Source: Homarus americanus
Taxonomy: Eukaryota > Arthropoda > Malacostraca > Decapoda > Nephropidae
Assembly (NCBI RefSeq): GCF_018991925.1
Contig: NW_024756914.1
Coordinates: 5,592,329-5,656,328, forward strand
Length of the DNA: 64,000 nucleotides
Direction of reading: 5' to 3'
The notes under the pieces: model-generated
Seen by the model: only the letters and a program-made list of their open reading frames with translations
What the model was told of the DNA's origin: nothing
Database searches by the model: none
Translations under genes and position numbers: made by a program
Shown: positions 24,797-35,245 of the stretch, piece after piece
Layout of the letters: every line of letters starts with the position of its first letter
Position numbering within the stretch: the stretch's first letter is position 1

Positions 24797-25216
24797 TGTG
24801 GTTGCAGCCTGCGCTGCTGCCTCACCACATAAGTCAACTCATGTGCAACCATCATCCAGCTCATCATCAAAATACCTATATCCTCAAAAGTCTTATGGCG
24901 ATGGGGCCAGGCAGAGATGACTGCCGGGAGTCCCGAGTCACAACTCTGCACATGGGCGGCACAGATAAGATGGTCGTTAATGCATTGGGATCTAGGCAGC
25001 AGTGCAATCCTGTCCTGTCTATGCAACTGAGCAGCCCCCCACGAGGACCCACTCTGCTCACCCCACATGGGGAGGGGGGGCTAGAAAAGGTGCCCCAAAC
25101 ATAGCCTGCCTAAAGGACCAACCTGGCCTGGCAACCATACCCAGCAACGTCATCCTTATGCAGTCGAAAACAATCTTAATTACAGATTAAACAAAAAACA
25201 AATTATACAACCTTTT

Positions 25217-25972
25217 ATGGTCGCTGCATGGAATGGCAGGACCCTTCTAGATACTGGCACAAATGAGCGTCCTGAAAGAACTGCCCTTATGGCAAAAGAG
25301 CTGGCTAGGTATAACATCGACAGGGCAGTCGTTAGTGAGTCCCGACTCCCAGATGAGGGTCGTTTCTCAGAACAGGAGTCCGGCTATACCTTCTTCTGGA
25401 AGGGTAAGCCTGCTGCTGAGAGAAACCGTCAATGCACCCTACATAAGCTAATTGAAATGCCTGTTGGGATCAATGAGCGCCTCATGATGATCCGAGTCCC
25501 ACTGTATCACTCACGTCATGCCTTCTTCATCAGTGCATACGCCCCAAACTGGATGCAGAGGATGACATCAAGGCGGCCTTTTATGCCGACCTTGACAAAG
25601 TACTAGCCTCTATCCCCAGAGAAGATAAGGTTGTGCTCCGTGGTGACTTCAATGCCAGAGTTGGCAGAGATGCTGACATTTGGCAGGGAACCATAGGGAG
25701 AAATGGACTAGGCAAGTGTAACCCCAACAGTGTACTTCTCAGCAAGTGTGGTGCACACAATCTCATTATTACTAATACTTTGTTTAGGCAAGGCAACAAA
25801 TTCAAGGGTTGGCTCAGACCAATGCCGCACTGATCATCGGCTCGTCAGAGCCAAGCTCTCACCTCACGTCGCCCCAAAATGGCGAAGGCAACAAGCCTCC
25901 AGAAGAAATTTTAACACTAAGCATGTGGAGGATCCAGCGGCAGCACAAGTCTTCAGCGAGCAGCTCGAATAG
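25217..25972 (+). pseudogene. LINE E endonuclease domain
   Basis: Starts MVAAWNGRTLLDTGTNERPE, then TALMAKELARYNIDRAVVSE and SGYTFFWKGKPAAERN. After a frameshift near 25560 it continues VVLRGDFNARVGRDADIWQG, ITNTLFRQGNKFKG and, in another frame, TDHRLVRAKLSPHVAPKW. RGDFN and DHRL carry catalytic residues of the exonuclease-endonuclease-phosphatase fold. The Arg-Trp linker seen in copy 1 (RSKHWHLIDY) is deleted here. Frame breaks make it non-functional. Confidence 0.88.
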
Positions 25973-26518
25973 GGGCTGATAAACAATCCGACAACAAACA
26001 ACCCAAATCCCAGTGCTGAATGGGGTATTCTCGACACTGTCATGAGAAAAACCTGCAGAGAGACCCTCGACCAGATCTGAAGAATACACCAGGACTGATA
26101 TCATGAAAATGACCACAAATCAATGTACTCGTCAATGATAAACGTGCTGCTTTAACCGACTGGCAGAACAACCTTCATTCTGGGAACTTCATAATCTAAA
26201 GAACAACTGGTTTAAAAATAAAGCATGTGAAACGCGAAAACTTCAGATCAACACAAGAGGCACGAATTTTTCAATTCCATAAAAACATTTTATGGGCCAA
26301 TCATTCATGGCGCAGCTCCCTTCCGCTCATGCTGATGGTAACTCCCTAATTAAAGATGAAGAAGGCATCCTTCAGCACTGGAAAGAGCACTACCATTCGT
26401 TGCTCAATCAAAACACCGTTGTGGATGTCCTGACTACCCACAGGACCCTCAGCACCCAGAGCTGACCCACCTCAGCTATCCTCCATCCCTGGATGAGGTA
26501 GATACTGCCATCAAACAG
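25973..26518 (+). pseudogene. LINE E linker between endonuclease and RT
   Basis: Aligns with the minus copy at 14.0-14.5 kb (CAGCAGCACAAGTCTTCAGC, then ATTCATGGCGCAGCTCCCTT, then GGAAAGAGCACTACCATTCG). Stops in all frames. Confidence 0.75.
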
Positions 26519-27355
26519 ATGAAAAATAACAAAGCCTCAGGGCTTGATGGAATACCACACGAAGTGTATGAAGCAGGAGGACCTCTGCTTACCAGCCGTC
26601 TCCACTCTCTCCTGGAGAATATATGGGAAAAGGAGGAAATCCACCAAGCTCTTAAAGACGTCTCCATCGTCAATATTTATAAGAACAGGGGAGACCAGTC
26701 AGACTGTGGCAACTACCGTGGGATCTCGCTGCTGTCCATAGCTGGCAAGATTATCGCAAGTTCTCCTGAACAGACTTCTTCCTGAGGCGGGAAGCTTCCT
26801 CCCAGAATCTCAATGTGGCTTTAGACCATCACGTGGCACCACTGACATGATCTTTGTTACCCGCCAGATACAGACAAAGTGCACAGAGCAACATCGTGAC
26901 CTGTACATGGCCTTCATCGACCTAACCAAGGCCTTCAACTCGGTCAACAGGGAAGCCCTACGGTGGACCCTCAGCGGTTTTGGTTGTCCAACAAAATTCA
27001 TTGCCATTGTGAGGCAACTCCACGATGACATGAACGTCAATGCCCTACATAATCACACCCAGTCTGAGTTCTCCATAAACAAGGGTGTGTACTGGCACCA
27101 ACTCTCTTTTACATTTTCTTGGCTGCCTTCCTTACTCGTGCCAGTGCCAATTTAGCCAGCGGGGTGAACATCGAGTACCGGGTGAAGGGAGGTCTTTTCT
27201 ACACAAGACGACTCCAGGCAAGAACAAAGGTGTCAGCAGCTTTCATTACTGAACTTCAGTTTGCGGACGACCTCACCCTTGTCTCTCACACTGAACGTGA
27301 CCTACAGATCCTGAACACCTACGCAGATGCTTATGAACACTTTGGCCTTGAGGTG
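26519..27355 (+). pseudogene. LINE E reverse transcriptase domain
   Basis: Frames in order give NKASGLDGIPHEVYEAGG, IYKNRGDQSDCGNYRGISLL, QCGFRPSRGTTDMIFVTRQI, LYMAFIDLTKAFNSVNREAL (palm motif A) and ELQFADDLTLVSHTERDLQ (FADD catalytic box). At least two frameshifts, near 26760 and 27095, separate them. The GVKQGCVLTPTLF block seen in the 34.1 kb copy is garbled here. Confidence 0.9.
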
Positions 27356-27362
27356 AATGTAC

Positions 27363-27613
27363 AGTCTCGTTCAAGATTCTTCAAATACTGCTGGAGACAG
27401 CTGGCAACTCAAGGCCGTTTGTTTACTATAGTACGTAGTATAATATAATACGAAACAACAAAGCCCAACCATTAATTAAGCATTGAAAAACTAAGTAACC
27501 AATCACCGATAACCTTTTACCTTCATTCATAATTTTTAGTACTACGCATAGTAAACAAACGGCCCTGAGTTGCCAGCTGTCTCCAGCAGTATTTGAAGAA
27601 TCTTGAACGAATC
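27363..27613. mobile_element. MITE, about 251 bp, long terminal inverted repeats, in LINE E
   Basis: Left end AGTCTCGTTCAAGATTCTTC and right end GAAGAATCTTGAACGAATCT open inverted repeats of about 75 bp (through ACTGCTGGAGACAGCTGGCA and CGTTTGTTTACTAT). A 5-bp TGTAC stands on both sides (27358-27362 and 27614-27618). The undisturbed site is seen in the sister copy at 34.39 kb as AAATGTACGTAAGACTCAG, so the insertion and the duplicated target are directly visible. No ORF inside: non-autonomous. Confidence 0.88.
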
Positions 27614-28425
27614 TGTACGTAAGACTCAGATTGTCTTTCAGTCTGCCCCTGGTTCAGCCACACCTCCACCATCTATCCAGCTTAACGGTACTACCCTCTC
27701 TTTTGTTACCCACTTTCAGTATCTAGGCTCCCACCTGTCGACCACCGCGGTCGATGAAGAGATTCAACATCGGATCAGACGTGCATCTACCGTACAGTAG
27801 AGCCTTTGGCAGACTCCGTACCCATGTCTTCAGCTGTAGGGAGCTGAAATTATCAACAAAGTTGCACGTATTTCGAGCAGTCGTCCTCCCCACTCTGATA
27901 TATGGCAGCGAGACATGGATCACATACAGGAAGCACCCCAAGGCACTTGAAAACTTTCACCAACGTAGTCTACATTCCATACTCCGAGTTCGCTGACACC
28001 AACTGTAGGAGCAAGGAGGCTACCATTATCCATGAAACTACGTTGGAATGACCATGTTACCCGCATGGACGACAGTAGACTGCCAAAGCAGCTACTTTAC
28101 AGTAACCTAAGGAATAGTAAATGTAACTCGCGGGAAACTGAAAAGGTATAAGGATAGTCTTAAGACAAACCTGAAAAAGTGCCAAATCGACCCTCTCACC
28201 TGGGAGACGATTACTCCACACCGAAACACTTGGAGGAGCACCACACGAGAAGGTGTCGATAATTTCAAGTTAGGCCGACTGCAAACCAAGGCAGAGAAGC
28301 ACCAACGCTAGAAAAACGCTGCCGCCTACCCTCCTTCACTAGATGTAGCCCTTCACATGTGCAACATATGTGAACGACTCCGTATCAGCCACTTTAGTCA
28401 CCTCAAAACTCTCTTTGTATCATAG
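27614..28425 (+). pseudogene. LINE E RT end and C-terminal region
   Basis: Continues after the MITE: VRKTQIVFQSAPGSATPPPS, THFQYLGSHLSTTAVDEEIQ, VFRAVVLPTLIYGSETWITY, then the RMDDSRLPKQLLYS and STTREGV blocks and a CNICERL-like end. Frameshifts near 27790, 28000 and 28130; the zinc-finger part is partly deleted compared with copy 2. Confidence 0.85.
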
Positions 28426-28490
28426 CTGGATGATCGTCATATTCGATTCCAAGTGACAGCAATGTAATACTGTAGTTGTAGTAGTTGTAG

Positions 28491-28657
28491 TGTTGCAGTG
28501 AATGTTCCCTGGAATGTGTGTTGCTGTAGATGTGGGTACTACGTGTTCCTGTAGGTCTTGAGCTGCACAAGGCATGTATGTGTGTGTGTTGCTGTATCTG
28601 TGTGGCGTGGTAGATCTTTGTTGCTATGGGTGTGAGTTACTTCGGGTTGTATGATGT

Positions 28658-28693
<36 letters not shown>

Positions 28694-28978
28694 TAGGTGC
28701 GTGTTTTTATGTGTGAATTTGATACCCCGCGTGTGTTTTGGAGTAGGATATTGTTGTTGTAGTTTTGTAGTGCTATGTGCCTGTGTCTACAGGTGTGTGG
28801 TGGTGGAGAGCGTTACAGGTGTGGAAATGAGACGCTACATGAGTGTGTGCGGTGGTGGGTGTTACATGTATGGAAATATGATGCCACAGGTGTGCGTGTG
28901 GTGGTGAGTGTTACAGGTGTGGAAATAAGATGCTACAGGTGTGTGTGTGTGGTGGTGAGTATTGTGGTATTCAGTACA
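28491..28978 (+). repeat. degenerate GT-rich/48-bp minisatellite
   Basis: Variants of GTGTGTGGTGGTGAGTGTTACAGGTGTGGAAATAAGATGC with a (GT)n block at 28662-28688. Confidence 0.85.
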
Positions 28979-29004
28979 ATATAGATGACGTAAACCTCAC
29001 TCAC

Positions 29005-29047
29005 CCGATTGACTACGTCTGGGTCCTGAAGGAGTGAACCGAGTAAA
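29005..29047 (-). CDS. candidate micro-exon (43 nt)
   Basis: Acceptor AATTTATGTTTTATATTGCAG, exon TTTACTCGGTTCACTCCTTC to GTCAATCGG, donor GTGAGTGAGG (strong). Entering with one base (codon AGT made with the 32.7 kb exon), it reads S-LLGSLLQDPDVVNR with no stop, and ends on a codon boundary. Length not divisible by 3, unlike the preceding exons; the next exon must be entered in phase 0. Confidence 0.55.
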
Positions 29048-29050
29048 CTG

Positions 29051-29544
29051 CAATATAAAACATAAATTGATCTTATTAAACAGACAGTGTTAAAGCATAT
29101 TAATTCAATATTCTGTATATAACATTAATTTAATTGTTCATATTTCAAAATTTGGATCAGGCAAGCTCGGGGACCATGTTGATGATGATGGTATATGTGT
29201 GTGTAGTAATGCTTGGTTCACTGTCTATTCACGTTTCTTAGCCTTGTACACCTATCTTGTGACCCTGCGCTTGGTTACTCCTTGTCGCCACCCATCTTCC
29301 AGGCCTTATACAATCTTCCCCTTCTCTTTTTCACCCAATCTTCTTAATCGTACCACCACGAGTCCCGGCTTGGCGCTTCGTCCAGCCACACATCTTGTCA
29401 GGCTAACCTTTATCTGGCCCAGCACCTCGCTATACTTCCCGCCTACTGTCAACTCCCCGTAAACTGTTTCTCTTACATTCTATTTCCAGACTCTCCTTGG
29501 AACATAGAGTACTCCCAGTGGCGTAGTGCGAATGATGCTCTCGG
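29051..29544. other. intron sequence, one weak plus-strand exon-like segment
   Basis: First 60 bp are the module acceptor flank. The remainder is unique-looking; 29490-29543 is discussed as a finding. Confidence 0.4.
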
Positions 29545-30825
29545 TGAGTGTGTGTGTGTGTGTGTGTGTTGCTGTGGATGTGTTGCTTTAAGTAAACGTA
29601 GTTGTGAGTGTGTTTTAATGTTTTTTGTAATAATTGTGTTGCCGCAGGTGTGTGTGTGGTTGTTGATGTGCGTGGTTGGAGATGGGCGTGGTTGTTGATG
29701 TGCGTGGTTGTTGATGTGCGTGGTTGATAATGTGCGTGGTTGGAGATGTGCGTGGTTGATAATGTGCGTGATGTGCGTGGTGATAATGTGCGTGGTGGTT
29801 GGAGATGGGCGTGGTTGATGATGTGCGTGGTTGGAGATGGGTGTGGTTGTTGATGTGCGTGGTTGATAATGTGCGTGGTTGGAGATGTGCGTGGTTGGAG
29901 ATGGGCGTGGTTGTAGATGTGCGTGATAGTTGAGTGTGCGTGTTTGGAGATGTGCGTGGTTGTTGATGTGCGTGGTTGTTGATGTGTGTGTTTGGAGATG
30001 TGCGTGGTTGTAGATGTGCGTGATAGTTGAGTGTGCGTGTTTGGAGATGTGCGTGGTTGTTGATGTGCGTGTTTGGAGATGTGCGTGGTTGTAGATGAGC
30101 GTGATAGTTGAGTGTGCGTGTTTGGAGATGTGCGTGGTTGTTGATGTGCGTGTTTGGAGATGTGCGTGGTTGCGAGATGTAGATGTGCGTGGTTGTTGAT
30201 GTGCGTGTTTGGAGATGTGCGTGGTTGTAGATGTGCGTGGTTGTTGATGTGCGTGTTTGGAGATGTGCGTGGTTGTTGATGTGCGTGGTTGATAATGTGT
30301 GCGTGGTTGGAGATGGGCGTGGTTGATGATGTGCGTGGTTGGAGATGGGCGTGGTTGTTGATGTGCGTGGTTGATAATGTGCGTGGTTGGAGATGTGCGT
30401 GGTTGAGATGGGCGTGGTTGTAGATGTGCGTGATAGTTGAGTGTGCGTGTTTGGAGATGTGTTTGTTGATGTGCGTGGTTGTTGATGTGTGTGTTTGAGA
30501 TGTGTGCGTGGTTGTAGATGTGCGTGATAGTTGAGTGTGCGTGTTTGGAGATGTGCGTGGTTGTTGATGTGCGTGTTTGGAGATGTGGTTGTAGATGAGC
30601 GTGAGAGTTGAGTGTGCGTGTTTGGAGATGTGCGTGGTTGTTGATGTGCGTGTTTGGAGATGTGCGTGGTTGTTGATGTGCGTGTTTGGAGATGTGCGTG
30701 GTTGTTGATGTGCGTGTTTGGAGATGTGCGTGGTTGTAGATGTGCGTGGTTGTTGATGTGCGTGTTTGGAGATGTGCGTGGTTGTAGATGTGCGTGGTTG
30801 TAGTCATACCCATAGCCAAATTCAA
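29545..30825 (+). repeat. 16/32-bp minisatellite, about 1.3 kb
   Basis: Units GATGTGCGTGGTTGTT and GATGTGCGTGTTTGGA in mixed order, with a higher-order pattern that adds GTGATAGTTGAGTGTGC. It creates the two very long minus-strand false ORFs (491 and 423 codons of HAHLQTRTSTTT type). Confidence 0.93.
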
Positions 30826-30869
30826 GCCGGCCCCATTGATGATCGACGACGAAGAGATTGACGCCCGTA

Positions 30870-31875
30870 TTATTACATAAGAACATAAGAATGGAGGAAA
30901 CTGCAGCGGGCCTATTGTCCCATACTGGGCAGTCCCGTTTACACCCAACTCCTATTGCTCATATATCCACCCAACCTATGTTTGAAGCTATCCAGCGTAT
31001 TTGACTTAATTATGATGTTTGGTAACTTGCTCCATTCATCCACTACTCTATTTCCAAACCAATGTTTACCTATTTCGCGCCTAAATCTAAATTTGTCTAA
31101 TTTAAAACCATTGTTACGAGTTCGCTCCTGGTTAGATAGTTTGAGTACCTTTGTTATGTCCCCTTTGTTTAGCCCTGACTTCCATTTATGAACCTCTATC
31201 ATATCGCCCCTCACTCTGTCTCTCGAGGGAGAGCATATTAAGATGCTTTAACCTTTCTCTGTACTCAAGGTTCCTAATGCCCGGGATTAGTCTTTTCATT
31301 CTCCTCTGAATTCTTTCTAGGGATTCTCTATCTATTCTGTAATACGGTGATCAGAATTGAATTGCGTAATTCAAGTGAGGTCTCACAAGCGCAAGATATA
31401 GTTTTAGAATGACCTCTCTAATCTTGAAACTTACACTCCTTTGTATGAACCCAAGTACTTTGTTAGCCTTGTTTCGAGCAAATACCTATTGTTGACATGG
31501 TTTAAGATTCCTTCTTATTATTACTCCTAAATCTTTCTCACAGTCGGACTTCTCTTTAACATCGTTGTTCATCTGGTATCGGGTTTCTCTGTTTACATCT
31601 TCTAGGCTTTACATTTGTCCACATTGAATTTCATCTGCCATTTTTCAGACCGTTCGAATTATTTTTTTAGGATCTTCCTGTATTTTGCGGAGTCTTCGTC
31701 AGATTTAATTACACGCCCTATTTAGTGTCATCAGCAAATTTACTTATGTTGCTGCCTACGCCGATATCTATGTCGTTTATGTATATAATAAATATTAATG
31801 GTCCAATTACTGAGTTTTGGGTACTCCACTAGTAACGTTACTCAAATCGGATTTAGTGCCGTAAATGCTCACTCT
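30870..31875 (-). pseudogene. LINE A 3' portion
   Basis: The 3' terminus is at 30870-30900 (minus: CATTCTTATGTTCTTATG). Frames give RGDMIEVHKWKSGLNKGDIT, RTRNNGFKLDKFRFRREIGK, HWFGNRVVDEWSKLPN and, further 5', DKCK, FADDT-like and VTSGVP blocks with several stops. Truncated at about 31875, where the palindrome begins. Confidence 0.88.
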
Positions 31876-32117
31876 CTTGAAGAGGGTCGTCGTGTTTCAA
31901 CCCGAGTTTTAAACTAAACGAGTCCTGAGGGACACCGCAGTACTGTACTTAACGGGGTGGTGTGGCGGTAAGATTAACTAATTCCAATATTATAAATTAA
32001 TTTTATTGAAATTAGTTAATTTTACCGCCACACCACCCCGTTAAGTACTGTACTGCGGTGTGCCTCAGGACTCGTTTAGTTTAAAACTCGGGTTGAAACA
32101 CGACGACCCTCTTCAAG
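31876..32117. repeat. 242-bp palindrome, arms of about 110 bp
   Basis: The left arm starting CTTGAAGAGGGTCGTCGTGT and the right arm ending ACACGACGACCCTCTTCAAG are near-perfect reverse complements to a central loop of about 20 bp (TATTATAAATTAATTTTA). It abuts the broken end of LINE A. No TSD could be assigned. Confidence 0.92.
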
Positions 32118-32284
32118 GGAAGATGTTGTTTAATAATACGGGCGTGAGTACTCCAAACAAGGCAGGTTGCTCGGCCTCATCATCTCTCGGACGGGAGTTA
32201 GTAAGTCCTACATTAGACCCGAAACACGTAAGTTTTATATGGTTTAACACCGCCACTCTACCCAAATATATTATATGTAGTCGT
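32118..32284. other. unassigned sequence next to the palindrome
   Basis: Chance ORF only (part of 32060-32287). Confidence 0.4.
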
Positions 32285-32660
32285 TAATAGTGATGGAACA
32301 TACGATTGAATTAATTATCTCATACGTAACATGAGGAGGAGAGTTAATAAGACGAAATCCCTTTGATTCCACCCTATCTAGCAGTTGGACAGAAGAAGAG
32401 CCACCCCAGATATGAGAGCAGTACTCCAAGTTAGGTCGAATGAATCCCTTATAAACTTGAAGCAACTGCTCAGGAGTGAAGTAGCTACGGCACCTGTACT
32501 GCATTCCCAGCTTTCGCGAGGCAGCTTTAGCAATGTTGAGGATGTGTGGCTTCCATGACATAATTATTATATTAGAGGAAATGTTGAGGCCCAGCATATC
32601 TATTTTAGAATTTGCCAGAATGATTGCGTCCTGAAGTGTGTGGTGGTGTTTGTTCATTAC
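32285..32660 (-). pseudogene. LINE C RT C-terminal fragment
   Basis: Minus frame gives MSWKPHILNIAKAASRKLGM, QYRCRSYFTPEQLLQVYKGF and IRPNLEYCSHIWGGSSSVQL, then DRVESKGFRLINSPP. This is the C-terminal reverse transcriptase region of a Jockey-like LINE (ALxLYKGxxRPxxEYxSHxWGGS type). Open for 128 codons, truncated at both ends. Confidence 0.85.
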
Positions 32661-32695
32661 GTCACTATGGCAGACGTGTGTAATCTCAATCTCAC

Positions 32696-32725
32696 CTTAC
32701 AATTTGCACTACTTCGTCTCTGTCT
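32696..32725 (-). CDS. micro-exon (30 nt), D-R-D-E-V-V-Q-I-V
   Basis: Acceptor AATTTATGTTTTATATTTCAG, exon AGACAGAGACGAAGTAGTGC + AAATTGTAAG, donor GTGAGA. In the phase shared by the array it reads (R)DRDEVVQIV and gives AG to the next codon. The other two frames are RQRRSSANCK and a frame with a stop. Confidence 0.6.
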
Positions 32726-32849
32726 CTGAAATATAAAACATAAATTTTGTCACATTAGGCAGACAATGAAAATAATATCAAGCATTTTTATCATCTCTTC
32801 GATAATACATACAGAACTTACTTAATAATAACTGAATATTTAGAATATA

Positions 32850-32854
32850 TATAA

Positions 32855-32934
<80 letters not shown>
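32850..32934. repeat. (TA)n-(GT)n microsatellite
   Basis: Short ATATAAATATATATATAT then about 34 GT units. Confidence 0.95.
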
Positions 32935-32935
<1 letters not shown>

Positions 32936-32944
32936 CATGTTTTG

Positions 32945-33200
32945 CGTCATGGCAGGTCAGTGGTGATAAGAGGTATCCTTGGTATAAACACGTCCTCTCC
33001 TTTAGCTTTTCCTGTCAGTATTGTAGCTTCCAGTACATGTGGCATCATGTTCTTCACCACCAGTCTTGTGCCATTGCAAAGGATTGGTGGTTCAAGATTT
33101 CTTAAGAGCATTATAGGAGTTCCAATCTTGAGAGTTAGGTGGTGAGGAGGCATTCCAGCGGGCTCCAAAGAATTAAGGAATTCTGCAGGGTACTGGGACT
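32945..33200 (-). pseudogene. Helitron helicase (PIF1-like) C-terminal fragment
   Basis: Minus frame reads [60 protein letters not shown] and [20 protein letters not shown]. This is the well-known stretch of the Helitron Rep/helicase protein between helicase motifs (FLN..PSGMPPH, GxPIxLLRNxxPxxLCNGTRL, GEDVxIPRIP). No stop within about 85 codons, but the helicase Walker motifs and the Rep domain are absent. The fragment ends at LINE E sequence (33213) and a (GT)n tract. Confidence 0.92.
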
Positions 33201-33212
33201 GCAGGAGTTGAG

Positions 33213-33510
33213 TACACCACATCGTAACACTTGGAGGAGCACCACACAAGAAGGTGTCAATACTTTCGAGTTAGCCCGATTGCAAACCGAGGCAAACAAG
33301 CGCCAACGCCGGAAAGACGCCCCTCCCGTAGTAGATGGAGCCCTCCACATGTGCAACGAATGTGAACGATGCTGTAGGTCCAGTATCAGTCTCTTTAGTC
33401 ACCTCAAAATTCATTAACCTAGGTGACATCCCTAATACCTCATATCATTGTATCATAGCTGGATGATCGTCATACTCGATTCCGAGTGACAGCAAAGTAG
33501 TGGTAGTAGT
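33213..33510 (+). pseudogene. LINE E 3' end fragment
   Basis: Begins ACACCACATCGTAACACTTG; frame gives [20 protein letters not shown], then LHMCNECERCCRSSISLFSH (zinc-finger-like end). The family 3' UTR and a (GTAGTAGTAGTT) tail follow. Confidence 0.88.
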
Positions 33511-33885
33511 AGTTGTTGCTTTGGGTGTGTGGTGCTGTGAGTGTGTGTGTTGCTGTGAGTGTGTTACTGTGGGTGGGTGCTGCTGTGGTTGTGTGTTACT
33601 GTAGGTGTGCGTTGCTATAGGTGTGTGTTGCTGTGGGTGTGTGTTGCTGTGAGTTGTGTTATTGTGGGTGGGTTTTGCTGTGGTTGTGTGTTACTGTAGG
33701 TGTGTGTTGCTCTGGGTGTATGTTGCTGTGAGTGTGTGTTGCTGTGAGTGTTACTATGGGTGGGCGTTGCTGTGGTTGTGTGTTACTGTACGTGTGTGTT
33801 GCTGTGGGTGTGTGTTGCTGTGGGTGTGTTGTTGTGGGTATGTGTTGCTGTGGGTGTGTGTTGCTGTGGGTGTGTTGCTGTTGAC
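33511..33885 (+). repeat. 18-bp GTGTGTTGCTGTGGGTGT minisatellite
   Basis: About 20 diverged units; divisible by 3, so it extends false ORFs on both strands. Confidence 0.9.
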
Positions 33886-35245
33886 ACCACTGACATAATC
33901 TTTGCTGCCCGCCAGATACAGGAAAAGTGCAGAGAACAGCGTCGTGACTTGGACATGGCCTTCTTTGACTTGGTCAATAGGGTAGCCCTCTGGCGGACCC
34001 TCAGCCGTTTTGGCTACCCACCAAAATTCATCGTCATAGTGAGGCAACTCCACGATGACATGAACGGTAGTGTCTTGTACAATGGCATCCAGTCTGAGTT
34101 CTTCCTCATCCAAACGGGGGTAAAACAAGGATGTGTTCTGACACCAACTCTTTTCCATTCTCTTGGCTGCCTTTCTTACTCGTGCTAATGCCAATTTAGT
34201 CCACGGTGTGGACATCCAGTTCCGGATGAAGAGTCTTTTCAACATAAGATGACTCCAGGCAGGAACAACTGTGTCGGCAGCTTCTATTATTGAACTTCAG
34301 TACTCAGATGACCTCACCCTCGTCGCTCACACTGAATGCGACCTACAGGAGATCCTAAACACCTATGCAAATGCGTATGCCCACTTCAGCCCTACAGTAA
34401 ATGTACGTAAGACTCAGATTCTCTTTCAACCTACCCCTGGTTCAGACACACCTCCATCATCCATCCAGCTTAACTTTAATAACCTCTCTAATATTACCCC
34501 CGTTTCAATATCTTGGCTCCCACCTGTCCTCCACCACAGACATCGATGAAGAGATTCAACATCAGATCAGATTGCATCTCAAGCCTTTGGCAGACTCTGT
34601 ACCTGTGTCTTCAGCTGTAGGGAGCTGAAATTATCTACAAAGTTGCACATATATCGAGCAGTGGTCCTTCCTACCCTGCTATATGGCAGTGAGACATGGG
34701 TCACATACAGGAGGAACCTAAATTCATTTGAAAACTTTCACCAACGTAGTCTACGTTACATCTTCCGAGTTCGCTGGGAAGACAAGAGAACAAAATAATG
34801 CCAGTATTGTCGCTGATACCAACTGTAGGAGCATCGAGGCTACCAATATCCATGAACAACTACATTGACTGGCCATGTTACCCACATGGATGACAGTAGA
34901 CTGCCAAAGCAGCTACTTTACAGTCACCTAACGAATAGTAAATGTAACGCTGGTAGGCAACTGAAAAGGTATAAGGATAGTCCAAAGACAAACATGAAGA
35001 AGTGCCTAATCGACCCCCTCACCTGGGAGACCATTACTCAACACCGTAACGCTTGGAGGAGCACCACATGAGAATATGTCATTACTTGCGAGTTAGCCTG
35101 ACTGCATACAGAGGCAGACAAGTGCCAACACCGGAAAGACGCTGCCGCCACTCCATACGCACTATATAGTATGTACCCCTCCACACATGCAACATCTGTG
35201 GAAGAACTTGTTGGTCCCGTATCGGCCTCCCAAGTCACCTTTGAG
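33886..35245 (+). pseudogene. LINE E RT plus C-terminus, copy with intact QG block
   Basis: Frames give TTDIIFAARQIQEKCREQRR, DLDMAFFDLVNRVALWRTLS, QTGVKQGCVLTPTLFHSLGC, ELQYSDDLTLVAHTECDLQE (YSDD: the usual FADD altered to Y-S-D-D), NVRKTQILFQPTPGSDTPPS, then MDDSRLPKQLLYSHLTNSKC. Starts inside the RT domain and ends at about 35245 in CNICGRT-like sequence, where it joins the next element. Frameshifted several times. Confidence 0.9.

Noticed and set aside
24526..25104. 192-codon plus ORF in the LINE E leader
   Set aside because: Crosses the inserted LINE B fragment, so it cannot be an original reading frame; the sister leader at 42 kb does not keep it.
29473..30948. 491- and 423-codon minus ORFs rich in H, T, N and Q
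   Set aside because: Entirely generated by a 16/32-bp minisatellite; two frames are open at once and there is no non-repeat coding sequence.
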